Source of the DNA: Myceligenerans crystallogenes
GTDB lineage: Bacteria > Actinomycetota > Actinomycetes > Actinomycetales > Cellulomonadaceae
Length of the DNA stretch: 64,000 nucleotides
Direction of reading: 5' to 3'
Assembly (NCBI RefSeq): GCF_039529775.1
Contig: NZ_BAAANL010000002.1
Location: 124,001 to 188,000 of the forward strand
Shown here: positions 43,323-52,493 of the stretch, in pieces
How positions within the stretch are numbered: the stretch's first letter is position 1
How the letters are laid out: every line of letters starts with the position of its first letter
Notes under the pieces: generated by a model
Told to the model about the DNA's origin: nothing
What the model saw: the letters and a program-made list of their open reading frames with translations, nothing else
Databases searched by the model: none
Position numbers and translations under genes: made by a program

Positions 43323-43895
43323 GTGAATTCCCCCGGGACCGGATCCCTGCACCTGGTGCGGGTCGCGCTGCTGACGGCGGCGGTCCTCGGGTTGACCACC
43401 GGGCTGCACGGCGCGGTCGGGGGAGCGACGCCGCAGGTTGTGCCGTTCCTGGCGCTGGGGGCGGTGACGTGCGTCGCGGTGCGGTGGATCGCCCGGCAGG
43501 AGCTGAGCTTCCCCCGCCTGCTCGCGGTCCTCGGCCCGGTGCAGGTCCTCCTGCACCTCGGCCTGGAGGGCGCGGCCGCTCCCGGCGGCGCCCCGGCCGT
43601 GGCGGCCCATGCCGCCCATGACCACGGTGCCGTGGCCGCCGAGGCGTCCGCGGCGTCGTCGTCCCTGCTCATGGTCGCCGCGCACGTGGTGGCGACCTTC
43701 GCCGTCGCCCTGGTGCTGCGGTACGGCGAGGCGGTGCTGTGGCGGCTGTGGGCCTGGCTGACGTGCCGCACGCTGCCCGGGCGGCCGCGCGCCGTCGTCG
43801 TCCCGCGGGCGTTCCCGCATCCGGACCTGGCCACGATGCGCGAGCCGGCCGCGCCCTGGAAGGCACGGGGGAGGGCGCCGCCCGCGGCGGCGTGA
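43323..43895 (+). CDS. Membrane protein at the head of the copper operon
   Basis: About 190 aa with four hydrophobic segments (around 10-30, 38-55, 62-80 and 113-140) and a His-rich loop (AAHAAHDHGAVAAEA) that could bind metal. The GTG at 43323 is six bases after a -10-like TAGCCT, pointing to leaderless translation (GTG at 43317 is also possible). It is followed by YcnI and CopC/CopD-like genes, and genes of this shape are often found there. I know no defined function. Confidence 0.65.
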   Translation: MNSPGTGSLHLVRVALLTAAVLGLTTGLHGAVGGATPQVVPFLALGAVTCVAVRWIARQELSFPRLLAVLGPVQVLLHLGLEGAAAPGGAPAVAAHAAHDHGAVAAEASAASSSLLMVAAHVVATFAVALVLRYGEAVLWRLWAWLTCRTLPGRPRAVVVPRAFPHPDLATMREPAAPWKARGRAPPAAA

Positions 43896-43938
43896 CCACG
43901 ACACCCCCTTCCCCCTTTCGAAAGGCCAGAAAAACCCC

Positions 43939-44652
43939 ATGCGTACCTCCCTGCGCGCCCTCGGCGCCACCGTCCTTGCCACCGGCCTCGTCCTGGCGGG
44001 CGCCACGGCGGCGTCGGCCCACGTCACCGTCACCCCGAGCGGGACGGCGGCCGGCTCGTACGCCCTGCTGACCTTCGCGGTCCCGCACGGCTGCGAGGGC
44101 TCGGGCACCACCAAGGTGTCCATCCAGATGCCGGAGCAGATCATCGCCGTCACCCCGAGCGTGAACCCGTCCTGGGACGTGGAGAACGTGATGGAGGAGC
44201 TCCCCGAGCCCGTCGAGGACGGGCACGGCGGCGAGTACACCGAGCGCGTCGCCGAGGTGGTCTACACCGCGCACGACCCGCTGCCCGACGGGCTGCGCGA
44301 CGCGTTCGAGCTGTCCCTCAAGCTCCCGGAGACCGAGGGGGAGACGCTCGCGTTCCCGGTGGTCCAGGAGTGCGAGGAGGGCGAGACGGCCTGGGTGCAG
44401 CCCACGCAGGAGGGCGCCGCGGAGCCGGAGTACCCGGCCCCGTACTTCGCGCTGACCGCCGCCGAGGGCGGCGCGCACGGCACGGTCGCCGAGCCCGCCG
44501 GCCAGGAGGTCGCGGACGAGGCGTCCGGCGCCGCCGCCGCCTCCACCACCGCCGGCTCCCCGGCGCTGACCTGGATCGCCCTCGCGCTGGGCGCCGCGGG
44601 CTTCCTGCTGGGCCTGGTCGCGTTCCTCAAGACCCGCCGCGCGCGGGACTGA
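43939..44652 (+). CDS. YcnI-type (DUF1775) copper-binding protein, membrane-anchored
   Basis: A 237-aa exported protein. After a signal peptide (cut at ASA, so His28 becomes the N-terminus, as needed for the YcnI monohistidine copper site), it has VTPSGTAAGSYALLTFAVPHGCEGSGT, WVQPTQ and AEPEYPAPYF, all family features. A C-terminal helix (ALTWIALALGAAGFLLGLVAF) ends in RRARD, anchoring it. It lies just before a CopC-CopD fusion gene. Such genes serve copper uptake or delivery. Confidence 0.92.
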   Translation: MRTSLRALGATVLATGLVLAGATAASAHVTVTPSGTAAGSYALLTFAVPHGCEGSGTTKVSIQMPEQIIAVTPSVNPSWDVENVMEELPEPVEDGHGGEYTERVAEVVYTAHDPLPDGLRDAFELSLKLPETEGETLAFPVVQECEEGETAWVQPTQEGAAEPEYPAPYFALTAAEGGAHGTVAEPAGQEVADEASGAAAASTTAGSPALTWIALALGAAGFLLGLVAFLKTRRARD

Positions 44653-44656
44653 CGAG

Positions 44657-46441
44657 ATGCGTCCCTCGCGCCGGTGGGTCGCGGTGCTGGGGAGCGCCGT
44701 GGCCGGGATCCTGCTCGTCCTCCTGCCGAGCGTCCCGGCCACGGCGCACGCCGTGCTGACCGGAACCGACCCCGCGGACGGCACCGTCCTGCAGGAGGCA
44801 CCCGCGCGGCTCACCATCAGCTTCAACGAGCCCGTGCAGGCCGTCGCCGACGCGACGACCCTCCTGACCGCCCAGGGCGACCCCGTCGCCGCGACCGTCA
44901 AGGCGGTCGACGACGACGTCGTGGTCACGCCCGCGCAGCCGCTGGCCGACGGCACCTACGTGGTGGCGTGGCGGGTCGTCTCCCTGGACTCGCACCCGAT
45001 ATCCGGTGCGTTCTCGTTCTCCGTCGGCGCCCCCAGTGGCACCCCGGCGGACGTCACCGCGGCCGTCACCGCGCCCGCCGAGCCCGGTACCGCCGTGACC
45101 GTCGCGCGCGCCGTCACCCAGGCCACCGGGTACGCGGGCACGTTCCTCGTGGCGGGCCTGGTGGTCTTCGAGCTGTTCGTGCTGCACGCCACCCCCGGCG
45201 CCGTCCCGGTGCTGCGCCGCCGGATCCGGCGCCTGCGGCTCCTGGCCCTGCTCGCCGCCGCCGTCGCCCTGGTGGCCGGCGTCCCCGTGACGGCGGCCTG
45301 GCAGGCGGGCGCCGGCCTCGCCGACGTCCTGGCCCCCGGCACCTGGGCGGCCGGCCTCGCCTCCGACACCGCCCTCGCCGGCGGCCTGAACCTGGCAGGA
45401 CTCCTGCTCGCGGCCCTCGCCGCGCCGCGCGCGTCGTCGGACGGCCCCGCGGCTGGCGCCCGCACGCCGGGCCCCCTGCGCCGGATCACGCCCGCCGCGG
45501 CGGCGGGACTCGCGCTCGGCGGCTCCGCCCTCGCCCTCGGCGCCCTCGTCGTGACCGGCCACACCCGCACCTTCGGGCCCTGGTGGCTCGTGCTCGCCTC
45601 CGACCTGACCCACGTCACCGCCGGTGCGGTCTGGCTCGCGGGAGTCACCGGGCTCGCCCTGGCCCTGACACCGTCGTCGGGCCTCGACCCGCGGCGGGCG
45701 GCCGTCACCGTCACCCGGTTCTCCGCCCTCGGCGCCTGGCTGGCGCTCGTGGTCGCCTTGACCGGCCTCACCCTCGGCTGGCGCATCCTGGGCACCCTCG
45801 AGGCCCTTCTCGGCACGGACTACGGGCGCTCGCTGCTGGTCAAGGCGGGCCTGGTGCTGTGCGTCGTGGCGCTCGCGGCCTGGAACCGGTACCGGCTCGT
45901 GCCCGCCGTCACGGCCGGCGCGACCACCGGTGGTACCGCGGGCGGGACCGCCGGCGCGGCCCGCGCCCTGCGCCGCACCGTCCTGGCCGAGGCGGTGCTG
46001 CTCGGCGCGGTCCTGGCGGTCACGGGGGTGCTGGTCTCGAACAGCCCCGTGCCGGCCGCGACGGACGCGGGGGGTCAGGCAGCCGCGGCGTCCGGCGGCG
46101 CCCCGGCCGCGCCGGAACCGGCGCAGGCCACCCAGGAGACCGGCGACGGGACGATCACGGCCCGCGTCACCCCGGGCGGCCTCGGCGTCAACGCCCTGGA
46201 GATCGAGATCGTCGGGACCGACGGCGAGCCGCTGGAACCCGTCGAGCCGCCGGCGGTCGCCGTCACGCTCGCGGACCCGGCGATCGGCCCGTTCACGCCC
46301 GCCGTGAACCCCACCGGCCCGGGCACCTACGAGGCCGTCGTCGACCTGACGATGCCCGGCTCCTGGACGGTCGCCGTGAGCGTGCGCACGTCCAAGTACG
46401 AGAACCCCGTCGTCGACGTCCCCGTGGAGGTGACGCAGTGA
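44657..46441 (+). CDS. CopC-CopD fusion copper transport protein
   Basis: A 594-aa protein. After the signal peptide the mature N-terminus starts with His (ATAHAVL), as in CopC, with the second copper-binding region VSLDSHPISGAF. Helices from about residue 160 to 460 form the CopD domain (GYAGTFLVAGLVVFELFVL; VTGHTRTFGPWWLVLASDLTHVTAGAVWLAGV). A C-terminal extracytoplasmic domain (about 495-594; ITARVTPGGLGVNALEIEI) looks like a YtkA-like unit. Start four bases after the YcnI gene stop. It overlaps the next gene by GTGA. Confidence 0.92.
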   Translation: MRPSRRWVAVLGSAVAGILLVLLPSVPATAHAVLTGTDPADGTVLQEAPARLTISFNEPVQAVADATTLLTAQGDPVAATVKAVDDDVVVTPAQPLADGTYVVAWRVVSLDSHPISGAFSFSVGAPSGTPADVTAAVTAPAEPGTAVTVARAVTQATGYAGTFLVAGLVVFELFVLHATPGAVPVLRRRIRRLRLLALLAAAVALVAGVPVTAAWQAGAGLADVLAPGTWAAGLASDTALAGGLNLAGLLLAALAAPRASSDGPAAGARTPGPLRRITPAAAAGLALGGSALALGALVVTGHTRTFGPWWLVLASDLTHVTAGAVWLAGVTGLALALTPSSGLDPRRAAVTVTRFSALGAWLALVVALTGLTLGWRILGTLEALLGTDYGRSLLVKAGLVLCVVALAAWNRYRLVPAVTAGATTGGTAGGTAGAARALRRTVLAEAVLLGAVLAVTGVLVSNSPVPAATDAGGQAAAASGGAPAAPEPAQATQETGDGTITARVTPGGLGVNALEIEIVGTDGEPLEPVEPPAVAVTLADPAIGPFTPAVNPTGPGTYEAVVDLTMPGSWTVAVSVRTSKYENPVVDVPVEVTQ

Positions 46442-47088
46442 GACCCACCGCAGCCCGGGGCCCGGGGGTCGCCGTGGCGGCCACGGCCCTCCTGCTGATG
46501 CCCGCCGCCCCGGCGTCCGCGCACGTCAGCATCGGTGAGGTCGCCCCCAACGGGGACGGCACCACCACCCTCACGTTCGTGTTCGACCACGGCTGCGAGG
46601 GCTCGCCGACCTACGCCCTGCACATGGACGTCCCCGAGGGCGTCGAGGCGCTGTCCGCCGGGACGCTCCCCGAGGGCTGGAACGCGGACGTCCAGCCGCA
46701 GCACGTCGCCTGGACCGGCCAGCCGGTCCAGGACGGCGACACCGCCACGATGACGCTCGACGTGCGGGTCACCGGCCGGCCCGGGCAGTCGTTCGCCTTC
46801 CCGACGCAGCAGGTCTGCATCGAGGGGCACGCCGAGTGGACCGACCCCGACCCGTCCGGCGAGATGCCCGCCCCCGCCTTCGTGGCGACCGGCGCGTCGA
46901 TCGGCGAGAGCGCGGCCCCGCCGGCCGGTACCCCGTCCGCGCCGGCACCCGGGGCGAGCCCGGCGCCGGCCGCCGCCCCGGCGGACGCCACGATCCCCAC
47001 CGGCCCCCTGATCGCGGGAGTGGCCGGGATCGCCGCGGCCGCCGGCATCGCGGGCGCCTGGGTCACGGCGCGCCGCCGGCGGGCGTGA
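46438..47088 (+). CDS. Second YcnI-type copper-binding protein
   Basis: A 216-aa paralogue of the gene at 43939. The signal peptide ends at ASA and leaves His29 as first mature residue; GDGTTTLTFVFDHGCEGSPT is the conserved block, and CIEGHAEWTDPDP carries the WTDP motif. A Pro/Ala-rich linker leads to a C-terminal helix ending in ARRRRA. The GTG start overlaps the CopCD stop. Two YcnI copies in one operon suggest division of labour or dosage. Confidence 0.9.
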   Translation: MRPTAARGPGVAVAATALLLMPAAPASAHVSIGEVAPNGDGTTTLTFVFDHGCEGSPTYALHMDVPEGVEALSAGTLPEGWNADVQPQHVAWTGQPVQDGDTATMTLDVRVTGRPGQSFAFPTQQVCIEGHAEWTDPDPSGEMPAPAFVATGASIGESAAPPAGTPSAPAPGASPAPAAAPADATIPTGPLIAGVAGIAAAAGIAGAWVTARRRRA

Positions 47089-47102
47089 CCCACCCCGGGG
47101 CA

Positions 47103-47130
47103 GGGCCCGGGGCGGGCAGGTCCCGGGCCC
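47103..47130. terminator. Hairpin after the copper operon
   Basis: GGGCCCGGG and CCCGGGCCC, a 9-bp stem with a 10-base loop, in the gap between convergent genes. Confidence 0.5.
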
Positions 47131-47179
47131 CGGGGCCGCCGCGGTCACGCCGGCGGCGCCGGGCCCCGCGGGCCCGGCC

Positions 47180-48298
47180 TCACACCAGCACGACCTTCCC
47201 CGTCGTCCGCCGCTCCTCGAGCTCCCGGTGCGCGCGGGCCGCCTCGGCGAACGGGACCCGGTGGGTCAGCACCCGCCAGCGGCCCGAGGCCGCCGCCGCC
47301 AGCGCGCGCTCCTGGTACGGGCGCTGGTCGCCCATCGGGGGAGCGTCCGGGCCCACCGCGTAGCGCACGACGACGTCGTCCGGCGCCGGCCCGCGCCCGA
47401 GGCCGCCGCCCGCCTCCGGGGAACCCGCCGCCCACGACGTGTACCCGTTCGGCGCCCCCGAGGCCCACCCGTACGCGATCAGCCGCCCGCCGGTCCGCAG
47501 CAGGGCGGTCGCGGCGGTCCCCAGCTCCCCGCCGACGCCGTCGAACACCACCGTCGCCGACCCGCCGTCCGCCGCGTCGTCCCCGGTGAGCCCGGCGAGT
47601 GCCTCCCGCGCGGCCGCCACCCAGCCCGGCGCCGTGTAGTCCACCCAGGCGATCCGGCGCCCGCGGTCCGGCACGAGCCAGGACGGGCCGGTGTCGCCGG
47701 GCGCGCCGTGCGTGCCGCCGGTCAGCTCCCGCAGCACCCGGAGTTTCGCCTCCCCGCCGGCCAGGGCCAGCACGCGTGCCCCGACGGCGAGGGCCTCCTG
47801 GACGAACAGGCTGCCGAGCCCGCCCGCCGCGGCGGTCACGACGACGACGTCGGCCGGTGTCAGGCCCGCGACGTCGAGCGTGTACACGGCCATGCGCCCG
47901 GTGCCGATCATGGCGATGGCGTCGGCCTCGCCGAGCGGCCCGCGGGGCCCGTCGGGGATGCGGTGCAGGGCCGCAGCGTCCACGACGACGCGGCGTGCGT
48001 ACCCGCCGCCGCGGGCCACGGCGCCCAGGTGGGCCGCGACCCGCGTCCCGGTCCAGGACGCCGGCACCCCGGCCCCGGTGCGGCTCACCACGCCCGCGAC
48101 CTCGCGGCCCGGCACGGCGGGCAGCTCGGGCAGCGCGAGCGGCCCGGCCACGCCGCGCCGCAGGGAGGTGTCCATCAGGTGCACGCCGTGCGCGACGGCG
48201 TCGACCAGCACCTGCCCGGGGCCGGGCGCGGGATCGGGCAGATGGCCGACGACGAGGTTCTCGGGCGGGCCGAAGGCGTGCAGCAGGATCGCTTCCAT
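47180..48298 (-). CDS. Zinc-free quinone oxidoreductase-like (MDR family) enzyme, SoxR target
   Basis: A 372-aa NADPH-dependent MDR-family reductase (AILLHAFGPPENLVVGHLPDP; GPGQVLVDAVAHGVHLMDT; VPGREVAGVVSRTG; VTAAAGGLGSLFVQEAL nucleotide site). Catalytic-zinc cysteines are absent, as in quinone oxidoreductases. The ATG at 48298 is six bases after a CAGGAT -10 in a promoter with a SoxR box, so it is almost certainly leaderless and SoxR-activated. It likely detoxifies redox-cycling quinones or similar compounds. Confidence 0.88.
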   Translation of the reverse strand: MEAILLHAFGPPENLVVGHLPDPAPGPGQVLVDAVAHGVHLMDTSLRRGVAGPLALPELPAVPGREVAGVVSRTGAGVPASWTGTRVAAHLGAVARGGGYARRVVVDAAALHRIPDGPRGPLGEADAIAMIGTGRMAVYTLDVAGLTPADVVVVTAAAGGLGSLFVQEALAVGARVLALAGGEAKLRVLRELTGGTHGAPGDTGPSWLVPDRGRRIAWVDYTAPGWVAAAREALAGLTGDDAADGGSATVVFDGVGGELGTAATALLRTGGRLIAYGWASGAPNGYTSWAAGSPEAGGGLGRGPAPDDVVVRYAVGPDAPPMGDQRPYQERALAAAASGRWRVLTHRVPFAEAARAHRELEERRTTGKVVLV

Positions 48299-48304
48299 GC
48301 GCAC

Positions 48305-48335
48305 ATCCTGGGACCTCAACCCAGGTTGAGGTCAA
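48305..48335 (-). promoter_or_regulatory. SoxR box in a 19-bp-spacer promoter of the quinone reductase gene
   Basis: On the minus strand TTGACC (48335-48330) is followed by a 19-bp spacer and CAGGAT (48310-48305), a spacing typical of MerR-family promoters. Between them lies a perfect inverted repeat with arms GACCTCAACC and GGTTGAGGTC (48312-48333), like the known SoxR box. The start codon follows six bases after the -10. A copy with the same elements precedes the arylamine N-acetyltransferase gene. Confidence 0.9.
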
Positions 48336-48669
48336 CCGGCGGGTACGAACGATTCGCGCGGCGTCGTGCACCGGCCGGATCGTGCAAACTGGTCGCGGGA
48401 TTATAAAGCACACAAGAGAGATCTGCTCTCTCGGGGGTGAGAAGTCAGCAAAATCTTCCATCTGCCCGATAGCGCGTGCTATTAATTCGATGAATTCAGC
48501 CCACGACGCCCCTGATCGTCCTCGGCATGCGCACCCCGGACCACGTGCACGAGGCCGCCGCCCGGCCCGCCGCGCCCGCCCCACACGGGCCGCGCCGGAC
48601 CGGCGGCACCGGGACCGGTCACCCGGCCGGGCCCGACCTCACCCTCCCTACGACACCAGGAGAGCAACC
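48336..48669 (+). other. Gene-free upstream region of the FAH hydrolase gene
   Basis: About 330 bp without a gene between the SoxR promoter and the hydrolase. It is AT-richer in the middle, with TATAAA at 48402-48407 as a candidate -10 and an inverted repeat AGAGAG-ATCTG-CTCTCT at 48415-48431, where an operator would be placed. AGGAGAG precedes the hydrolase GTG. Confidence 0.5.
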
Positions 48670-49548
48670 GTGCACCTGCTCCGCCTCGGCCCCCGCGGCC
48701 GCGAGATCCCCGCCGTCGAGCACGACGGCGCCACGCACGACCTGCGGCCCCTGACGGCCGACATCGACGGTGCCTTCCTCGGCCAGGACGGCATCGCCCG
48801 CACCCGCGCGGCCCTGAGCGCCGGCGTCCTGCCTGTCCTGCCCGGCGCCGCGGCCATCCGCCGCGGCGCGCCCGTGGCCCGGCCGGCCGCCGTGATCTGC
48901 ATCGGCCAGAACTACGCCGCCCACGCCACCGAGTCCGGCGCTGAACCGCCGCGCCTGCCCATCTGCTTCCTCAAGCACCCCAACACCGTCGCCGGGCCCG
49001 ACGACGACCTGCCCCTCCCGCCCGGCGCCACCACCGTGGACTGGGAGGTCGAGCTCGCCGTCGTCATCGGACGGCGCGCCGCCTACATCCCCTCACCCGC
49101 CGACGCGTGCGATCACATCGCCGGGTACACCATCGTCGACGACGTCTCCGAGCGCACCTGGCAGCTCGCCGACTCCCTCGGCCAGTGGTCCAAGGGCAAG
49201 TGCGCCCCCGGGTTCCTGCCCACCGGCCCGTGGCTCGTGCCCGCCGACGAGATCGACCCCCTCGCCCTGACCCTGCGCACCTGGGTCAACGGCGCACCCC
49301 GCCAGGACTCCACCACCGCCGACATGATCCACGGCGTCGACGAGATCATCTGGCACCTGTCCCAGTACATGACCCTCGAGCCCGGGGACATCATCTGCAC
49401 CGGCACCCCCGAGGGAGTGGCCCTGTCCGGACGCTTCCCCTACCTCGGCGACGGCGACGTCGTCGAACTCGAGATCACCGGGCTCGGCAGGCAGCGGCAC
49501 CAGGCCGCCGCCGTACCCGTACCCGACCGCGTCGGCGTCCTGCGCTGA
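48670..49548 (+). CDS. Fumarylacetoacetate hydrolase (FAH)-family protein
   Basis: A 292-aa enzyme of the FAH fold, likely a hydrolase or hydratase of a beta-diketo acid or 2-oxo-acid. Metal ligands are in VDWEVELAVVIGR and IVDDVSERTWQ; the block GKCAPGFLPTGPWLV and TGTPEGVALSGRFPYLGDGD matches the family. The GTG at 48670 has AGGAGAG eight bases upstream. It may cleave 2,4-dioxo sugars-acid intermediates; the actual substrate is not known. Confidence 0.88.
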   Translation: MHLLRLGPRGREIPAVEHDGATHDLRPLTADIDGAFLGQDGIARTRAALSAGVLPVLPGAAAIRRGAPVARPAAVICIGQNYAAHATESGAEPPRLPICFLKHPNTVAGPDDDLPLPPGATTVDWEVELAVVIGRRAAYIPSPADACDHIAGYTIVDDVSERTWQLADSLGQWSKGKCAPGFLPTGPWLVPADEIDPLALTLRTWVNGAPRQDSTTADMIHGVDEIIWHLSQYMTLEPGDIICTGTPEGVALSGRFPYLGDGDVVELEITGLGRQRHQAAAVPVPDRVGVLR

Positions 49549-49630
49549 ACCCGGGACCAGGCGAAATCACCCCCTACGACCCCATCGCCGATTCCCGTTC
49601 TCCCAGGCACGTGCCGTAAGTTCGGTCGCT

Positions 49631-50968
49631 GTGACCGCGACGTCCTTCCCGCCGCCCCCTGAACCCGCCCCGCACGGGCAGGGCCGGACCGGTGCCTCCA
49701 CCCCGGGCACGCCACAGGCGTTCCCGGGGCGGAGCGGAGGACTCCCCGTCCGGCAGCCCGGCGCCGCCCTGCCCCCCGCGGGCCCCCGCCCGCCCGCCCC
49801 GCAGCAGCCCGCCCCGCAGCCACCGCCGTCCCCCTGGCCCACGCCGCAGGCCCCGCCCGCCCCCGACCCCGGGACCGCGACCTGGTCGGCCCCCATGCTG
49901 ACCGGACCCGCACGCAAGGAACCCCGCCGCAGACCCCGCCGGGCACGCACCGGCACCGTCGTCGTGACCGTCGTCGCCCTCCTGCTCGTCGGCACCCTCG
50001 GCGGCACCTACTACCTCCTCGACCAGGAAGCCGGCGACCTCACCGCCGAGGCCGGCACCGCCCGCACCCTCCTGGAGCAGTCCGACGGCCAGGTCGCCGA
50101 CCCCGCCACCCGCGACACCCTCACCCGGGAACTCGCCACCGCCGACCAGGTCCTCGCCGGAACCCCCCTCCTCGAACGCCGCCCCGGCGACGCCGCCACC
50201 GCCACCGAGAACCTCGCCGCCGCCCAGGCCGGCGTCGTCTCCTCCATGATCGACCAGGCCCACACCCGGATCGCCGACGGCCGCCACACCCTCACCACCG
50301 CCATCGACACCGGCCGCAGAACCTACGACGCCACCGGCGAACTCGACGACCCCGCCCGCGCCACCGTCAAGAAGAAACTCGACGCCGCCACCCAGGCCGC
50401 CGCCGGCACCACCGACGACGCCCTCGCCGACGCCGACCTGCCCACCCTCCAGGAAGCCGTCACCACCCTCGGCAGGCACCACAAGGAACTCACCACCGCC
50501 ACCGGCACCCTCGCCACCGCCCAGGACACCGCCGTCTGCCCCCAGCCCGACCAGCTCTGGAGCCCCGACAGCGGCCACCTCCCCGCCGACCAGCTCGCCA
50601 CCATCCCCTGGGCCCCCGAGTTCCAGGTCCGCAAGGACATCCTCGCCTCCCTCGTCGCCCTCAACACCGAGTACAAGGCCCAGTTCGGCACCGACCTCAC
50701 CATCAACTCCGCCTACCGCAGCTACGAGTCCCAGGTCGGCCTCGCAGGCTCACCCCTCGCCGCACCCCCCGGCTGCTCCAGCCACGGCCTCGGCCTCGCC
50801 GTCGACCTCGGCGGCGGCGTCCAGACCCACGCCAGCCCCCAGTACACCTGGCTCACGGAACACGCCGCCGCCCACGGCTGGGCCCACCCCCGCTGGGCCG
50901 ACCCCGACGGCCGCCTCCCCGAACCCTGGCACTGGCAGCACGTGAAATCGCCCGAAGAAACCCTCTGA
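49631..50968 (+). CDS. Membrane-anchored D-alanyl-D-alanine carboxypeptidase (VanY, peptidase M15B)
   Basis: A 445-aa wall-modifying peptidase. A Pro-rich cytoplasmic tail (1-103) ends in an Arg/Lys cluster and one helix (about 108-130), followed by a helical extracytoplasmic stalk (140-300) and an M15B domain with zinc ligands in GCSSHGLGLAVDLGGG (His, Asp) and EPWHWQH (Glu, His). It removes terminal D-Ala from peptidoglycan stems. Wobble positions are strongly C-biased in this gene. It starts at a GTG 82 bp after the FAH gene. Confidence 0.92.
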   Translation: MTATSFPPPPEPAPHGQGRTGASTPGTPQAFPGRSGGLPVRQPGAALPPAGPRPPAPQQPAPQPPPSPWPTPQAPPAPDPGTATWSAPMLTGPARKEPRRRPRRARTGTVVVTVVALLLVGTLGGTYYLLDQEAGDLTAEAGTARTLLEQSDGQVADPATRDTLTRELATADQVLAGTPLLERRPGDAATATENLAAAQAGVVSSMIDQAHTRIADGRHTLTTAIDTGRRTYDATGELDDPARATVKKKLDAATQAAAGTTDDALADADLPTLQEAVTTLGRHHKELTTATGTLATAQDTAVCPQPDQLWSPDSGHLPADQLATIPWAPEFQVRKDILASLVALNTEYKAQFGTDLTINSAYRSYESQVGLAGSPLAAPPGCSSHGLGLAVDLGGGVQTHASPQYTWLTEHAAAHGWAHPRWADPDGRLPEPWHWQHVKSPEETL

Positions 50969-51020
50969 CGGTCCGACCCCGCCACCTCCCGTTCACCCGG
51001 ACCCAGGAGAGTTCCCACCC

Positions 51021-52400
51021 ATGAGCGAGAACACCACCCCCGCCACAGGACTCCAGCGACAGGCGGACGCCCGCATCCCCCGCGCACGCGTGGTCGCCTG
51101 GGCCCTGTGGGACTGGGGCACCCAGCCCTTCCAGACCGTCATCACCACCTTCGTCTTCGTCTCGCTCTACCTCGTCTCCGACAGCTTCCTGCCCGACGAC
51201 GTCGCGGCGCTCGCGGACGACGACCCGCTCAAGCTGCGGGCGAGCGCCGAGCTCGACGCCGGCATCGGCCTCGCCAACGCCGCGGCCGGGATCCTCGTCG
51301 CCCTGATCGCCCCCGTCCTCGGCCAGCGCGCCGACGCCACCGGCGGGCGCAAGCTCGGCCTCGGCATCAGCACCGGCCTCCTGCTCGCCTGCACGGCCGC
51401 CCTGTGGTTCGTCCAGGCCGACCCCGCCTGGTTCGTCCTCGGCGCGACCCTCATCGCGCTCGGGCACGTCTTCAGCGAGATCGCCGGCGTGAACTACAAC
51501 GCCATGCTCGTCCAGGTCGCCACGCCGCGGACCGTCGGCCGGGTCTCCGGCTTCGGGTGGGGGATGGGCTACCTCGGCGGCGTCATCGCGCTGGCGGCCG
51601 TCGCGGGCGCGAACGCCGCCGGCTGGTTCGGGATGCCCGTGGACAACGGCGAGCCGTTCCGCTGGGTGGCCGTCGCCTGCGCGGTGTGGGGCCTGGTCTT
51701 CTGCTGGCAGATCTTCCGCCGGGTGCCCGACGTCGCGCCCGTCGCCGATCGCCCGCGCGTGAGCTTCCTCGCCGGCTACGTCGTGCTCGCGAAGGACGTC
51801 CGGGCGCTGTGGCGCGACTCCCGCACCACCTTCTGGTTCCTGCTGGCCAGCGCCGTGTACCGGGACGGGCTCGCGGGCGTGTTCGTCTACGGCGCCGTGA
51901 TCGGCTCCAAGGCGTTCGGGTTCGAGACCGCCGACATGGTGGTCTTCGGCATCACGGCCAACCTGCTGGCCGGCATCTGCACCATGCTGGTCGGGCGGCT
52001 GGAGGACGTCGTCAAGCCGCGCGCGGTGATCCTGTGGTCGCTGGGGCTGATCCTCGTCTCGGGCCTGGGCGTGGTGTTCCTGCGGGACCTCGGGCCGGTC
52101 GTGTTCTGGGTGGGCGGGCTGATCCTGAGCTGCTGCGTCGGCCCGGCCCAGTCCGCGTCGCGCTCGTTCCTGGCGCGGGTCACGCCCGCGGGCAAGGAGT
52201 CCGAGATCTTCGGCCTGTACGCCACCACGGGGCGGGCGGCGTCGTTCCTGTCCTCGACCGCCTGGACGGTCACGATCGCGGTCGCCGGGGCGACGATCTG
52301 GGGAACTCTCGGTATCGTCGCCGTCGTGCTGGCCGGACTGGTTCTCATGGCGTTCGTCAAGACGCCGGCGGATTTCGCCTATTCAGGCGGGCGCCAGTAG
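51021..52400 (+). CDS. MFS transporter, UMF1/Atg22-like
   Basis: A 459-aa transporter with about 12 helices. The N-terminal ALWDWGTQPFQTVITTFVF and ALIAPVLGQRADATGGRKLGL are typical of the UMF1/BtlA (Atg22-like) branch. The cargo is not known. AGGAGAG lies 8 bases before the ATG. It is not close to the metabolite operon. Confidence 0.88.
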   Translation: MSENTTPATGLQRQADARIPRARVVAWALWDWGTQPFQTVITTFVFVSLYLVSDSFLPDDVAALADDDPLKLRASAELDAGIGLANAAAGILVALIAPVLGQRADATGGRKLGLGISTGLLLACTAALWFVQADPAWFVLGATLIALGHVFSEIAGVNYNAMLVQVATPRTVGRVSGFGWGMGYLGGVIALAAVAGANAAGWFGMPVDNGEPFRWVAVACAVWGLVFCWQIFRRVPDVAPVADRPRVSFLAGYVVLAKDVRALWRDSRTTFWFLLASAVYRDGLAGVFVYGAVIGSKAFGFETADMVVFGITANLLAGICTMLVGRLEDVVKPRAVILWSLGLILVSGLGVVFLRDLGPVVFWVGGLILSCCVGPAQSASRSFLARVTPAGKESEIFGLYATTGRAASFLSSTAWTVTIAVAGATIWGTLGIVAVVLAGLVLMAFVKTPADFAYSGGRQ

Positions 52401-52493
52401 CATCAGCCGGGCATAGCAGACACACTGTGGCACGTGGCAGCAGCCCTGCCGACGAACGGACCGACGACGGGATCTGACAAGGGGGATCGCAGC

